Origin: Halomonas stenophila
Lineage (GTDB): Bacteria > Pseudomonadota > Gammaproteobacteria > Pseudomonadales > Halomonadaceae
Direction: 5' to 3'
Assembly (NCBI RefSeq): GCF_014192275.1
Contig: NZ_JACHXR010000003.1
Location: forward strand, 85,647 to 149,646
DNA length: 64,000 nt
Part shown: positions 27,042 through 35,408 of the stretch, in pieces
How positions within the stretch are numbered: the stretch's first letter is position 1
How the letters are laid out: each line of letters begins with the position of its first letter
Program-made: the position numbers and the translations under genes
The notes under the pieces: generated by a model
The model's database searches: none
What the model saw: only the letters and a program-made list of their open reading frames with translations
Told to the model about the DNA's origin: nothing

Positions 27042-27063
27042 GAGGGGGCCACAGCGCCCCCTC
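27042..27063 (-). terminator. Possible terminator of the S1-family protein gene
   Basis: Perfect 8-bp stem GAGGGGGC / GCCCCCTC with a 6-nt loop, 41 bp after the stop codon on the minus strand and followed by TTC. Weak U-tract. Confidence 0.4.
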
Positions 27064-27104
27064 GCCGGTCTGTCGCCGGACAAGCTCCGGTTCGAAGATG
27101 CTGC

Positions 27105-27821
27105 TCAGCCCTGGTCGCCACCGGGGGCGAAGCGGATGCCGCCGGCCTCGATGGTGATCACGCGCTGCTTGTAGAGCCGGCCGATGGCCTGCTTGAAGGC
27201 GTTCTTGCTGACCCCGAGGCGGGCCTTGATCTCGGCGGCCGGGCTGGCGTCGGAGAGCGGCAGGTAGCCGCCGCTCTCGCGCAGCGCCTTGAGCACCGCC
27301 TCGCCCACCACGTCGAGGCGCGCCGGCCCCGGCGGCAGCAGCGACAGGTCCAGCCGGCCGTCCTCGCGCACCCGCTTCACGTGGCCTTTCAGGCGCTGGC
27401 CGCGGCGCAGCGGCCGAGTCACGTCGTCGCGGTAGAGCAGCCCCCAGAAGCGGCCGTCCACCACCGCCTTGTAGCCCAGGTCGGTCTGCTCGGCGATGAC
27501 CAGCTCCACGGCGGTGCCGGCGGCGAGCCCCTCGGCATGATCGGACAGGTAGCGGTCGAGCCGCTGGGAGGCAAAGGGCCGGCCACGGTCGTCCTCGCGG
27601 ATCATCACCAGCACCCGCTTGCCCACCGTGGGGCGGAAGCGCTGCTCGCCGTAGGGCAGCAGCAGGTCCCGGGCGTGGCCCCAGTCGAGGAAGGCGCCGG
27701 TGTCGTTGACCGTCACCACCGGCAGGTAGGCGACCTCGCCGATGCGCGCCTTGGGCTCACGGGCGCGGCGCATGGGTTCCCGGCGGGGCGTGCCGGCGCG
27801 GCGATCACGGAAGTCGGACAT
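27105..27821 (-). CDS. CvfB/YitL-like S1-domain RNA-binding protein
   Basis: A 238-residue protein resembling the conserved virulence factor B family: repeated S1-like beta-barrels (about 20-75 GAFLDWGHARDLLLPYGEQ, about 75-135, and about 135-190 with a VREDGRLDLSLLPPG segment) and a C-terminal winged helix (about 190-235, LGVSKNAFKQAIGRLYKQRVI). The winged helix and the DWG motif are diagnostic. ATG at 27821 (MSDFRDRRAG) is my choice; an in-frame ATG at 27854 is possible, and neither has a good ribosome binding site. It lies downstream of rsmE with the structured repeat copy B between them. Confidence 0.82.
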   Translation of the reverse strand: MSDFRDRRAGTPRREPMRRAREPKARIGEVAYLPVVTVNDTGAFLDWGHARDLLLPYGEQRFRPTVGKRVLVMIREDDRGRPFASQRLDRYLSDHAEGLAAGTAVELVIAEQTDLGYKAVVDGRFWGLLYRDDVTRPLRRGQRLKGHVKRVREDGRLDLSLLPPGPARLDVVGEAVLKALRESGGYLPLSDASPAAEIKARLGVSKNAFKQAIGRLYKQRVITIEAGGIRFAPGGDQG

Positions 27822-27910
27822 AGGGGGCGGGTCCCGGAGAGAGTGTCCCGCCATTATGGGCGCGGGCCCTGGGCGGGAAAAGCGGATCAGAGGGGATTTC
27901 CAAATGTGAC

Positions 27911-28011
27911 GAGCGACGGCCAGGCAAGGCGAAATCAGCCGAAAAAGCGGAGTTTACGAATTGTAAATGAGCATTTTGAGGCTAATTTCAACGCAGCATG
28001 GTCGAGCGCAG
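27911..28011 (-). repeat. Structured intergenic repeat, copy B
   Basis: An approximately 101-nt element starting 18 nt after the rsmE stop codon, homologous in layout to copy A (24305-24406). GCG (27929-27931) pairs with CGC (27992-27994), CAA at 27989-27991 is bulged, and AAATCAGCC (27932-27940) pairs with GGCTAATTT (27980-27988) with one C-A mismatch that becomes a G-U pair on the minus strand, the strand of the flanking genes. An inner TTTAC/GTAAA hairpin caps it. It is much AT-richer than copy A, while the conserved blocks are identical. Confidence 0.8.
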
Positions 28012-28029
28012 TCGTTTGTAAACACCCTC

Positions 28030-28755
28030 TCAGAGGTCGCCGAAACGATACTGCAGCAGGCTCAGCGCGACCACCGGGGCGGTCTCGGTACGCAGGATGC
28101 GCGGGCCGAGGGAGAGGGCCGCGAAGCCGGTGGCGCCGGCGGCCTCCACCTCGGCCGGGGAAAGGCCGCCCTCGGGGCCGATCAGCAGCGCCGCCGAGGC
28201 GGTCGCCGCCTGGCGATCGAGCACGCCGGGGGTGCCGGGGTGCAGCACCAGGCGCAGCGCCTCGTCGCGCCCGGCCAGCCAGTCGGCGAGGGCCATGGGC
28301 GGGTGCACCGGCGGGACGGTGGCCCGGCCGCACTGCTCGCAGGCGCTGGTGGCCACCGCCTGCCAGTGGGCGAGCTTCCTCGCCTCACGCTCGCCCTTGA
28401 GGCGCACGTCGCCGTGCTCGGTATGGAGCGGGGTGATCTCGGCCACGCCCAGTTCCACGGCCTTCTGGATGGCGTAATCCATGCGATCGCCCTTGGAGAT
28501 CGCCTGGCCGAGGTGCACCGCCAGCGGCGACTCGCCGCGGCCGGCGTGGAGCGCCTCGACCCGGGCCACCACCCGCTTGCGGCCGGCCTCGACCAGCACC
28601 GCCTCGGCCTCCACGCCGGCGCCGTCGAACAGCACCAGGGGCGCGCCCTCGCCCAGGCGCAGCACCCGCGCGACGTGGCGGGCGGCGCCTTCCGGCAGGA
28701 CGACGTCGCCGCCGGCGTCAAGCGCGGCGGCGACGTAAATGCGTGGAGCCTTCAT
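28030..28755 (-). CDS. rsmE: 16S rRNA m3U1498 methyltransferase
   Basis: A 241-residue SPOUT-class enzyme methylating N3 of U1498 of 16S rRNA with SAM. An N-terminal PUA-like domain (about 1-72, MKAPRIYVAA, GAARHVARVLRLGEG) precedes the trefoil-knot domain (about 75-240) with ISKGDRMDYAIQKAVELGV, the SAM-binding LLIGPEGGLSPAEV and LGPRILRTETA. Only 10 bp separate it from the upstream secB gene. The repeat element (copy B) lies just after its stop. Confidence 0.95.
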   Translation of the reverse strand: MKAPRIYVAAALDAGGDVVLPEGAARHVARVLRLGEGAPLVLFDGAGVEAEAVLVEAGRKRVVARVEALHAGRGESPLAVHLGQAISKGDRMDYAIQKAVELGVAEITPLHTEHGDVRLKGEREARKLAHWQAVATSACEQCGRATVPPVHPPMALADWLAGRDEALRLVLHPGTPGVLDRQAATASAALLIGPEGGLSPAEVEAAGATGFAALSLGPRILRTETAPVVALSLLQYRFGDL

Positions 28756-28765
28756 GGGCGGGCGC

Positions 28766-29281
28766 TTACTGGGTGGCCTGCTCGCCCTGCTGCTGGGCCT
28801 CGCGCTGCTTCTTCTGGGCGTAGATCGCCTCGAAGTTCACCGGCGCCAGCATCAGCGGCGGGAAGCCGCCACGGTTGACCAGGTTGTCGATGCACTCGCG
28901 GGCATAGGGGAACAGCACGTTGGGGCAGAAGGCGCCCAGGGTGTGGTCCAGCTGCGCGCCCTCGATGCCGCCGATGCGGAACAGGCCGGCCTGCTCGATC
29001 TCGGCCAGGAAGGAGGTGGTGCCTTCCTCGCTGTGGGTCACCTGGGCGGTGACCTTGATCACCACCTCGTAGAGCTCCTCGCCGACCTTCTGGTGAGTGG
29101 TGTTCAGGTCCAGGCCGACCTTCGGCTTGAACGGCTGCTGGAACACCGCGGGGGAGTTCGGCGCCTCGAAGGAGAGGTCCTTGACATAGATGCGCTGCAG
29201 GGCGAACTGCACCTGGGGCTTGTCCTGCTGGCCGGCGGCCTGGCCGTTGGCGCCGCCGCTCTGGTTGTTGTCTTCCGCCAT
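28766..29281 (-). CDS. secB: Protein-export chaperone SecB
   Basis: A 171-residue cytoplasmic chaperone that forms a tetramer, keeps preproteins unfolded and delivers them to SecA. Core motifs QRIYVKDLSFEAPN, LDLNTTHQKVGEELYEVV, FCPNVLFPYARECIDNLV and GGFPPLMLAPVNFEAIYAQ match the family; a glutamine/glycine-rich N-terminal tail (about 1-20) and a glutamine-rich C-terminus are species-specific. It lies 45 bp after a rhodanese gene. In E. coli and Pseudomonas grxC sits between these two; here it is missing. Confidence 0.97.
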   Translation of the reverse strand: MAEDNNQSGGANGQAAGQQDKPQVQFALQRIYVKDLSFEAPNSPAVFQQPFKPKVGLDLNTTHQKVGEELYEVVIKVTAQVTHSEEGTTSFLAEIEQAGLFRIGGIEGAQLDHTLGAFCPNVLFPYARECIDNLVNRGGFPPLMLAPVNFEAIYAQKKQREAQQQGEQATQ

Positions 29282-29326
29282 GGGAAAGGGTCCTTTGGGT
29301 CGATGATGAGAAAGTGGAGGCCGCGG

Positions 29327-29749
29327 TTACTTCTTGACCACCGGCAGGCTGTCGGCCTGCCACTGGGTCATGCCGCCCCGGAGCTTGAAGACGCGCTCGA
29401 AGCCGGCCTTGGTCAGCTTGGCCAGGGCGGCGCCGGAACTCTGGCCGTGCTTGCAGACCACGATGATCGGCTTGCTCTTGAACTTGTCGAGTTCGCGCAT
29501 GCGCTCGTCGAGCCGGCTCTGGGGTATGTTGCGGGCGCCGGCGATATGGCCGGCCTTGAAGTCGCCGGACTCGCGGATATCGAGCACCACGGCATCCTCG
29601 CGATTGACCAGCTGGGTGGCCTCGCTGGCGGACACGCCGCTGGCGGTGCTGTTGCGGACCTCGTAGAGGATCCAGGCAACCAGCACCAGCAGGAAGGCGC
29701 CCACCAGCAGCGGATGGTTCTGCACGAATTCGAACAGCTGATCGATCAT
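29327..29749 (-). CDS. Membrane-anchored rhodanese-like protein (YibN type)
   Basis: A 140-residue protein with one N-terminal membrane helix (about 12-31) and a rhodanese domain (about 38-137). The active-site loop CKHGQSSGAA starts with Cys99, so the domain keeps the catalytic cysteine and may act as a sulfurtransferase or persulfide carrier at the membrane. Synteny with secB corresponds to E. coli yibN. ATG at 29747-29749 precedes the family-typical start MIDQLFEFVQNHPLL; the ribosome binding site is weak. It is divergent from gpmI. Confidence 0.88.
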   Translation of the reverse strand: MIDQLFEFVQNHPLLVGAFLLVLVAWILYEVRNSTASGVSASEATQLVNREDAVVLDIRESGDFKAGHIAGARNIPQSRLDERMRELDKFKSKPIIVVCKHGQSSGAALAKLTKAGFERVFKLRGGMTQWQADSLPVVKK

Positions 29750-29850
29750 GGCTTGGGGTAACTCTTTTTCGGGTGCACGGTGAACGGGGCCGGCGACCGC
29801 CGACGGGCGGCCAGTATACATGAAGCCCACGGCCTTCGCGGACGGCCAAA

Positions 29851-29880
29851 ATGACGCCCGGTGGGGCCGTGCGATATGAT
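29851..29880 (+). promoter_or_regulatory. Candidate promoter of gpmI
   Basis: ATGACG (29851-29856) and TATGAT (29875-29880) with 18-bp spacing, 73 bp before the gpmI ATG. The -10 matches consensus at five of six positions. Confidence 0.45.
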
Positions 29881-29953
29881 GCCGCAAGCTGATGCAAGTC
29901 GCGACCCCGTGACGGCCGTCGCGCCGTCGCGCCCAACAAGAGGCCCTTACCCC

Positions 29954-31528
29954 ATGACCGACGCTTCGACCCCGACGCCCCGCCCGGTGGCACTGATCAT
30001 CCTCGATGGCTACGGCTACAACCCCGACGCCACCGACAACGCGATCCTGGCGGCCCGGACCCCGGTGATGGACCGGCTGTGGGAGCAGCAGCCCCACGCC
30101 CTGGTGCATACCGATGGGCGTTACGTGGGCCTGCCCGACGGCCAGATGGGCAACTCGGAGGTCGGTCACATGAACCTCGGCGCCGGGCGCATCGTCTACC
30201 AGGACTTCACCCGCATCACCAAGGCCATCGAGGACGGCGACCTGGAGCGCAACGCGATCCTCACCGACGCCCTCGATGCCGCCGCCAGCGCCGACAAGGC
30301 CGTGCACCTGATGGGCCTGCTGTCGCCGGGCGGCGTGCACAGCCACGAGGACCATATCCTGGCCATGGCCGAGCTGGCCGCCCGCCGCGGCGCCCGGCGC
30401 ATCTATGTGCATGGCTTCCTCGACGGCCGCGACACCGCGCCCAAGAGCGCCCTGGCCTCCCTGGAGCGCACCAACGCCCGCCTCGCCGAGCTGGTCGGCG
30501 AGGGCAACGGCTGCGTGGCCTCGATCATCGGCCGCTACTATGCCATGGACCGCGACAACCGCTGGGACCGGGTGGAGAAGGCCTACCGGCTGATCACCGA
30601 GGGCGAGGGCGAGTACACCGCCGGCAGCGCCGAGCAGGGCCTGCAGGAGGCCTATGCCCGTGACGAGACCGACGAGTTCGTCGGCGCCACCGCGGTGACC
30701 GTCGACGGCCGGCCGGTGGCGGTCGAGGACGGCGACGCGGTGCTGTTCATGAACTTCCGCGCCGACCGCGCCCGGGAACTGACCCGCGCCTTCGTCGAGG
30801 ACGACTTCGCCGGCTTCGCGCGTCGGGCACGGCCGCGGCTCGCCGGCGGCAGCCTGGTGACCATGACCCAGTACGCCGCCGACATCCCCGCGCCGGCCGC
30901 CTTCCCGCCGGCCGACCTGCCCAACACCCTGGGCGAGGTAATGGAGCAGCGCGGCCTCACCCAGCTGCGCATCGCCGAGACCGAGAAGTACGCCCACGTG
31001 ACCTTCTTCTTCTCCGGTGGTCGCGAGGCGGAGTACCGGGGCGAGACCCGCATCCTGGTGCCCTCGCCCCAGGACGTGAAGACCTACGACGAGAAGCCCG
31101 AGATGAGCGCCGTGGAGGTCACCGACCGCCTGGTGGAGGCCATCGCGTCCGGCGCCCACGACCTGATCGTCTGCAACTACGCCAACGGCGACATGGTCGG
31201 CCATACCGGCGACTTCGCTGCCGCCGTGGCGGCCATCGAGGCCGTGGACGCCTGCGTCGGCCGCGTCGTCGAGGCCATCGAGACGGCCGGCGGCGCCTGC
31301 CTGATCACCGCCGATCACGGCAACGCCGAGCAGATGGTCCATCCCGAGACCGGTGCCGCCCAGACCGCCCACACCACCTTCGACGTGCCGCTGATCTATG
31401 TCGGGCCCCGCCCCGTCCGGCTGCACGACGACGGCCGGCTGTGCGATCTCGCCCCCACCCTGCTGACCCTGATGAACCAGCCGGTCCCCGAGGAGATGAC
31501 GGGCCGGGTGCTGCTCGACGACGCGTGA
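29954..31528 (+). CDS. gpmI: 2,3-bisphosphoglycerate-independent phosphoglycerate mutase
   Basis: A 524-residue Mn-dependent enzyme of the alkaline phosphatase superfamily interconverting 3- and 2-phosphoglycerate. Asp18 in LIILDGYGY and the nucleophile Ser68 in [18 protein letters not shown] are in place; [22 protein letters not shown] and the metal-binding [11 protein letters not shown] follow. ATG at 29954 is chosen by family alignment, with AGAGG at slightly long distance. The stop codon overlaps the GTG start of the downstream envC-like gene (GTGA), suggesting translational coupling. Confidence 0.95.
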   Translation: MTDASTPTPRPVALIILDGYGYNPDATDNAILAARTPVMDRLWEQQPHALVHTDGRYVGLPDGQMGNSEVGHMNLGAGRIVYQDFTRITKAIEDGDLERNAILTDALDAAASADKAVHLMGLLSPGGVHSHEDHILAMAELAARRGARRIYVHGFLDGRDTAPKSALASLERTNARLAELVGEGNGCVASIIGRYYAMDRDNRWDRVEKAYRLITEGEGEYTAGSAEQGLQEAYARDETDEFVGATAVTVDGRPVAVEDGDAVLFMNFRADRARELTRAFVEDDFAGFARRARPRLAGGSLVTMTQYAADIPAPAAFPPADLPNTLGEVMEQRGLTQLRIAETEKYAHVTFFFSGGREAEYRGETRILVPSPQDVKTYDEKPEMSAVEVTDRLVEAIASGAHDLIVCNYANGDMVGHTGDFAAAVAAIEAVDACVGRVVEAIETAGGACLITADHGNAEQMVHPETGAAQTAHTTFDVPLIYVGPRPVRLHDDGRLCDLAPTLLTLMNQPVPEEMTGRVLLDDA

Positions 31529-32685
31529 GGGCGGTGTCACGCCCCCCCGTCGGAGCCGCCCGCCTGCTGCCCCTGCTGCTGTGGCTGGGCCTGGCCCCGG
31601 CCCTGGCCGCACCGCCCGGGGAGCAGGAGGCCCGGGCCCGGCTCGATGCCATCGGCGAGCGCATCCAGGCGGTGACGGAGGACCTCTCCGCCACCGGCCG
31701 CGCCCGCGACGCGGCCAGCGAGGCGCTGCGCGAGGTCGAGACCGCCCTGGCCGAGACCCATCGCCAGCTGGATACCCTGCAGGCCGAGCGGCGCAGCCTC
31801 GACCGCGAGATCGCGGACCTGGAGGCGCGCCGCGAGGCGCTCCAGGCGGAGCACGACGACCAGCTGGCCGCCCTCGGCGACCAGCTCGACGCCCTCTACC
31901 GGCTGGGCCTCACCCCCCAGCTCAAGCTGCTGCTCAACCAGGACGACCCGGCCCGGCTGGACCGCCTGCAGACCTACCTCAACCGCCTCGCCGAGGCCCG
32001 CCATGCGCGGCTGGACGAGATCGCCCGGCTGGAGGCGGCGCTGGCCGACAACCGCCGAGCCCTGGACGCCCGCGCCAAGCGGCTCGAGGCCCTGGCCGGC
32101 GAACTGGAGCGGCGCAGCGCCGAGCTGGCCTCGCGCATGGACGAGCGCGAGGCCCTGGTGGCCGAGCTCGAAGAGCGCTACGCCTCCGAGGAGTCTCGCC
32201 TGGCGGCCCTCGACCAGGACCGGGCCCACGCCGAGCGCGTGCTGCGCCAGGTGCAGGAGCGCCTGGCAAGGCTGCAGCAACCGCCACCGTCGACGGCCAT
32301 CGCCGCCACCCGGGGCGAGCTGCCCTGGCCGGTGCAGGGCGAGGTGGTCTCCGGCTTCGGCGGGGGCCGCGGCGTGCATCGCAACGGCCTGCTGATCCGG
32401 GCCGCCGAGGGCTCGCCGGTGACGGCGGTGCACGCCGGCCGGGTGGTGTTCGCCGACTGGATGCGCGGCTTCGGCAACCTGCTGATCGTCGACCACGGCG
32501 ACCGGGTCATGACCCTGCATGCCCATCTCCAGCACTTCGCCGTCCAGGTGGGCCAGGCGGTGTCCCGGGGCGACGCCCTGGGCGCGGTGGGGGCCTCGGG
32601 TGGCCAGTCCGCCCCCGGCCTCTACTTCGAGGTGCGCCGCAACGGGGAGCCCATCGATCCCGGTGGCTGGGTCGCCCGGCGCTGA
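31525..32685 (+). CDS. envC: EnvC-like murein hydrolase activator
   Basis: A 386-residue predicted periplasmic protein: a signal peptide (about 1-28, [15 protein letters not shown]), a long coiled-coil (about 30-255, rich in Leu/Glu/Arg heptads) and a C-terminal M23/LytM domain (about 275-386). The usual zinc-binding HxxGxD is replaced by HRNGLLI, so the aspartate ligand is lost while the later HAH is kept; as in E. coli EnvC this argues for an activator of amidases rather than an active hydrolase. The GTG at 31525 overlaps the gpmI stop; a second GTG at 31534 is possible. Confidence 0.88.
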   Translation: MRAVSRPPVGAARLLPLLLWLGLAPALAAPPGEQEARARLDAIGERIQAVTEDLSATGRARDAASEALREVETALAETHRQLDTLQAERRSLDREIADLEARREALQAEHDDQLAALGDQLDALYRLGLTPQLKLLLNQDDPARLDRLQTYLNRLAEARHARLDEIARLEAALADNRRALDARAKRLEALAGELERRSAELASRMDEREALVAELEERYASEESRLAALDQDRAHAERVLRQVQERLARLQQPPPSTAIAATRGELPWPVQGEVVSGFGGGRGVHRNGLLIRAAEGSPVTAVHAGRVVFADWMRGFGNLLIVDHGDRVMTLHAHLQHFAVQVGQAVSRGDALGAVGASGGQSAPGLYFEVRRNGEPIDPGGWVARR

Positions 32686-32757
32686 GCTCCGCTATTCCAT
32701 TGCCGGACGCGGCCACGCTATGCTGGACGCCCCCATACCGGAACTGCGAGAGACTGC

Positions 32758-34080
32758 ATGCCCTTACGTCCCGCCGGGCTGACCGCCCCGCTGCGGCGCC
32801 TGAGTTCGGCGCTGGTCCCCGTCGTCGCCCTGCTGTCCCTGTCACTTCCCGCCGTCGCGGCCCCCGAGGACGACCTCCCGGTGGCCGAGATCCAGTCCTT
32901 CGCCGAGGTCTTCGAACGCATCAAGCGGGCCTATGTGGAGGAGGTCGACGATGCGACCCTGCTGCGCAACGCCACCCGCGGCATGCTCAGCGAGCTGGAC
33001 CCCCACTCCACCTACCTGGATGCGGAGGCCTACCAGAGCCTGAGGGAATCCACCGAGGGCGAGTTCGGCGGCGTGGGCATCGAGGTGGGCAAGCGTGACG
33101 GCCAGCTGACCGTGATCACCCCCATCGACGACACCCCGGCCTCCCGGGCCGGCCTCCAGGCCCAGGACATGATCCTGCGCATCGACGACACTCCCACCGA
33201 GGGGCTGTCGCTGCAGGAGGCCGTGGAGCTGATGCGCGGCGAGCCGGGCACCACCCTCCGCATGACCATCATGCGCCAGGGCGAGGATGCGCCCCGCAGC
33301 GTCGAGATCGAACGCGAGATCATCCGCACCCAGAGCGTGCGCCACGAACGCCTGGCGCCCGGCTACGGCTACCTGCGCATCAGCCAGTTCCAGTCCCGCA
33401 CCGGCGAGCAGGTCCTCGAGGCCCTCGAGGCGCTGGCCGAGGACGCCCCGTTGGAGGGCCTGGTGCTGGACCTGCGCAATAACCCCGGCGGCGTGCTCCA
33501 GGCCGCCGTGGACGTGGCCGATGCCTTCCTCGACAGCGGCCTGATCGTCTACACCGAGGGGCGCCTCGCGGACAGCGCGATGCGCTTCTCCGCCGGTTCC
33601 CAGACCGCTGCGCCCACGGTGCCCCTGGTGGTGCTGATCAATGGCGGCAGCGCCTCGGCGGCGGAGATCGTCGCCGGTGCCCTCCAGGACCAGCGGCGGG
33701 GCGTGGTCATGGGCACCGAGAGCTTCGGCAAGGGCTCGGTGCAGCAGATCATGCCGCTGGGTGACGGCGAGGCCCTGAAGCTGACCACCGCGCTCTACTT
33801 CACGCCCGACGGCCGCTCGATCCAGGCCCAGGGGATCGTCCCGGATGTGGAGGTGGTCCGCGGCCGCCTGGAGATCGCCGAGGGCAATGGCATGCGGGTG
33901 CGCGAGGCCGACCTCGAGGGCCACCTGACCGGCAACGGCGAAGGCGACGCACGCGACGAGCTCAGCGCCCGGCTGCGCGACGACTACCAGCTCGGCGAGG
34001 CCCTCAACCTGCTCAAGGCCCTCAACGTGCTGCGCCAGCGGGATGCCCCGGTGACCGAGGCTCGCGAGCCGGCCGAGTGA
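32758..34080 (+). CDS. C-terminal processing protease (S41 family, CtpA type)
   Basis: A 440-residue predicted periplasmic serine protease with a signal peptide (about 1-35), an N-terminal helical region, a PDZ domain (about 95-185; EFGGVGIEVGK, QDMILRIDD) and the S41 catalytic core (about 195-370). The dyad is Ser300 in NGGSASAAEI and Lys325 in FGKGSVQQ; LVLDLRNNPGG is typical. CtpA in Pseudomonas degrades cell-wall hydrolases, which suits its place next to an EnvC-like protein. It follows envC by 72 bp on the same strand. Confidence 0.92.
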   Translation: MPLRPAGLTAPLRRLSSALVPVVALLSLSLPAVAAPEDDLPVAEIQSFAEVFERIKRAYVEEVDDATLLRNATRGMLSELDPHSTYLDAEAYQSLRESTEGEFGGVGIEVGKRDGQLTVITPIDDTPASRAGLQAQDMILRIDDTPTEGLSLQEAVELMRGEPGTTLRMTIMRQGEDAPRSVEIEREIIRTQSVRHERLAPGYGYLRISQFQSRTGEQVLEALEALAEDAPLEGLVLDLRNNPGGVLQAAVDVADAFLDSGLIVYTEGRLADSAMRFSAGSQTAAPTVPLVVLINGGSASAAEIVAGALQDQRRGVVMGTESFGKGSVQQIMPLGDGEALKLTTALYFTPDGRSIQAQGIVPDVEVVRGRLEIAEGNGMRVREADLEGHLTGNGEGDARDELSARLRDDYQLGEALNLLKALNVLRQRDAPVTEAREPAE

Positions 34081-34084
34081 CGGG

Positions 34085-34129
34085 GCCCCCGTCGGCCGAG
34101 GGCTGCCTTCGGCAAGCATCGTCGGGGGC
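34085..34129. terminator. Possible structured terminator between ctp and the ubiI-like gene
   Basis: GCCCCCG and CGGGGGC enclose an inner hairpin GCCGA/TCGGC between two convergent stop codons. No U-tract is present, so this is a weak call. Confidence 0.3.
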
Positions 34130-34158
34130 GCTCGCAGGCTCGCTTACCCGACCTCCGA

Positions 34159-35379
34159 TCAGCGGCAGGAGGCCGGCAGGCGACCACGGCGGCCGGTGGC
34201 CTGCTGCATCAGCAGCCGCTTGAGCGGGCTCAGCCGGTCGACTCCGGCGAGGCCCAGGTTGCGGGCCAGGGTCAGCGCCGGGTGGCGGGCGCCGAACAGC
34301 AGCCGGAAGCCATCCATCAGCTTGAGCATGGCGGCGTTGTCGCCGCGCCGCCGCCGCGCATAGCGGCCCAGCCAGGCCTCGCTGCCGAGGGCCACGCCCC
34401 GCCGGCGGGCCTCGAGCAGCTCCTCGGCCAGCACGGCGACATCCATCAGCCCCAGGTTGACCCCCTGGCCGGCCAGCGGGTGGATGCTGTGGGCGGCGTC
34501 CCCCACCAGTGCCAGCCCCGGCAGCACATAGCGCCGGGCATGCCGCTGAGTCAGCGGCACGGCCTGGGCGCGGTCGATCACCGTCACCGCCCCGAGCCGT
34601 CCCTCGATCGCCGTTGCCAGGGCCTGGCCCAGCGCCTCGGCGGAGAGGCCGGTCAGCCGCATGGCCTCCTCGGGAGAGGTCGACCAGACGATGGAGCAAT
34701 AGCCGGCATCGTCGTCCAGGGTCAGCGGCAGGAAGGCCAGCGGCCCCTCGGCCAGGAAGGCCTGGCGGGCCACGCCGCCATGGGGACGGGCGGTACGCAC
34801 CGTGGTGACCACCGCCGCGTGGCCGGTGTCATGGGCCTCGACCTCGATGCCGGCCAGCTCGCGCAGCGGCGAACGGGCCCCGTCGGCGGCCACCACCAGC
34901 GGCGCGGCCAGCCGCTCGCCGCCGGCCAGCACCACCTCACGCCCGCGGTCCGAGGCCGCCAGGCCGGTCACCCGGGCGCCGAAACGCCGCCGCACCGTCG
35001 GCAGCGCGGCCAGGCGGGCCTCCAGGGCCGCCACCACCACGTCGTTCTCGACGATATGGCCCAGCACCGGCAGCCCCGCCTGGTCGGCGGAGAAGTTCAC
35101 CTCGCCGGTGCCCTCGGCGTCCCACACCTGCATGTGGCGATAGGGGGTGACACGGCGCGCGCGCATCCAGGACCAGGCCCCCAACCCGTCGAGCAGCCGC
35201 TGGGACACCGGGGTCAGGGCGCTGACCCGCAGCCCGGGCCGGCCGCACCCCGCCGCCGCGGCATCGAGGGGCCCCTCCCGGGCGTCCAGCAGGGTCACCG
35301 GCACGCCCGCCTGGCCGAGCAGGCAGGCCAGGGTCGCGCCGACCATGCCGCCGCCGACGATGATCACCTCGCCCGCCAT
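34159..35379 (-). CDS. Ubiquinone-biosynthesis FAD monooxygenase, UbiI/VisC-like
   Basis: A 406-residue flavoprotein hydroxylase of the UbiH/UbiF/UbiI family, which hydroxylates the ring of polyprenyl-phenol intermediates. It has the FAD-binding GGGMVGATLACLLG at the N-terminus, a DG motif in VVAADGARSPLRELAG and GDAAHSIHPLAGQGVNLG near residue 300. The ATG at 35379 is preceded by AGGAGG at eight bases, the best ribosome binding site nearby; an ATG at 35412 that overlaps the ubiH stop (ATGA) is the alternative. The position after ubiH corresponds to E. coli visC/ubiI, but UbiF-type specificity cannot be excluded. Confidence 0.88.
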   Translation of the reverse strand: MAGEVIIVGGGMVGATLACLLGQAGVPVTLLDAREGPLDAAAAGCGRPGLRVSALTPVSQRLLDGLGAWSWMRARRVTPYRHMQVWDAEGTGEVNFSADQAGLPVLGHIVENDVVVAALEARLAALPTVRRRFGARVTGLAASDRGREVVLAGGERLAAPLVVAADGARSPLRELAGIEVEAHDTGHAAVVTTVRTARPHGGVARQAFLAEGPLAFLPLTLDDDAGYCSIVWSTSPEEAMRLTGLSAEALGQALATAIEGRLGAVTVIDRAQAVPLTQRHARRYVLPGLALVGDAAHSIHPLAGQGVNLGLMDVAVLAEELLEARRRGVALGSEAWLGRYARRRRGDNAAMLKLMDGFRLLFGARHPALTLARNLGLAGVDRLSPLKRLLMQQATGRRGRLPASCR

Positions 35380-35408
35380 GGCGGGAGCCTCCTCCTGCCG
35401 TGAAGCGC

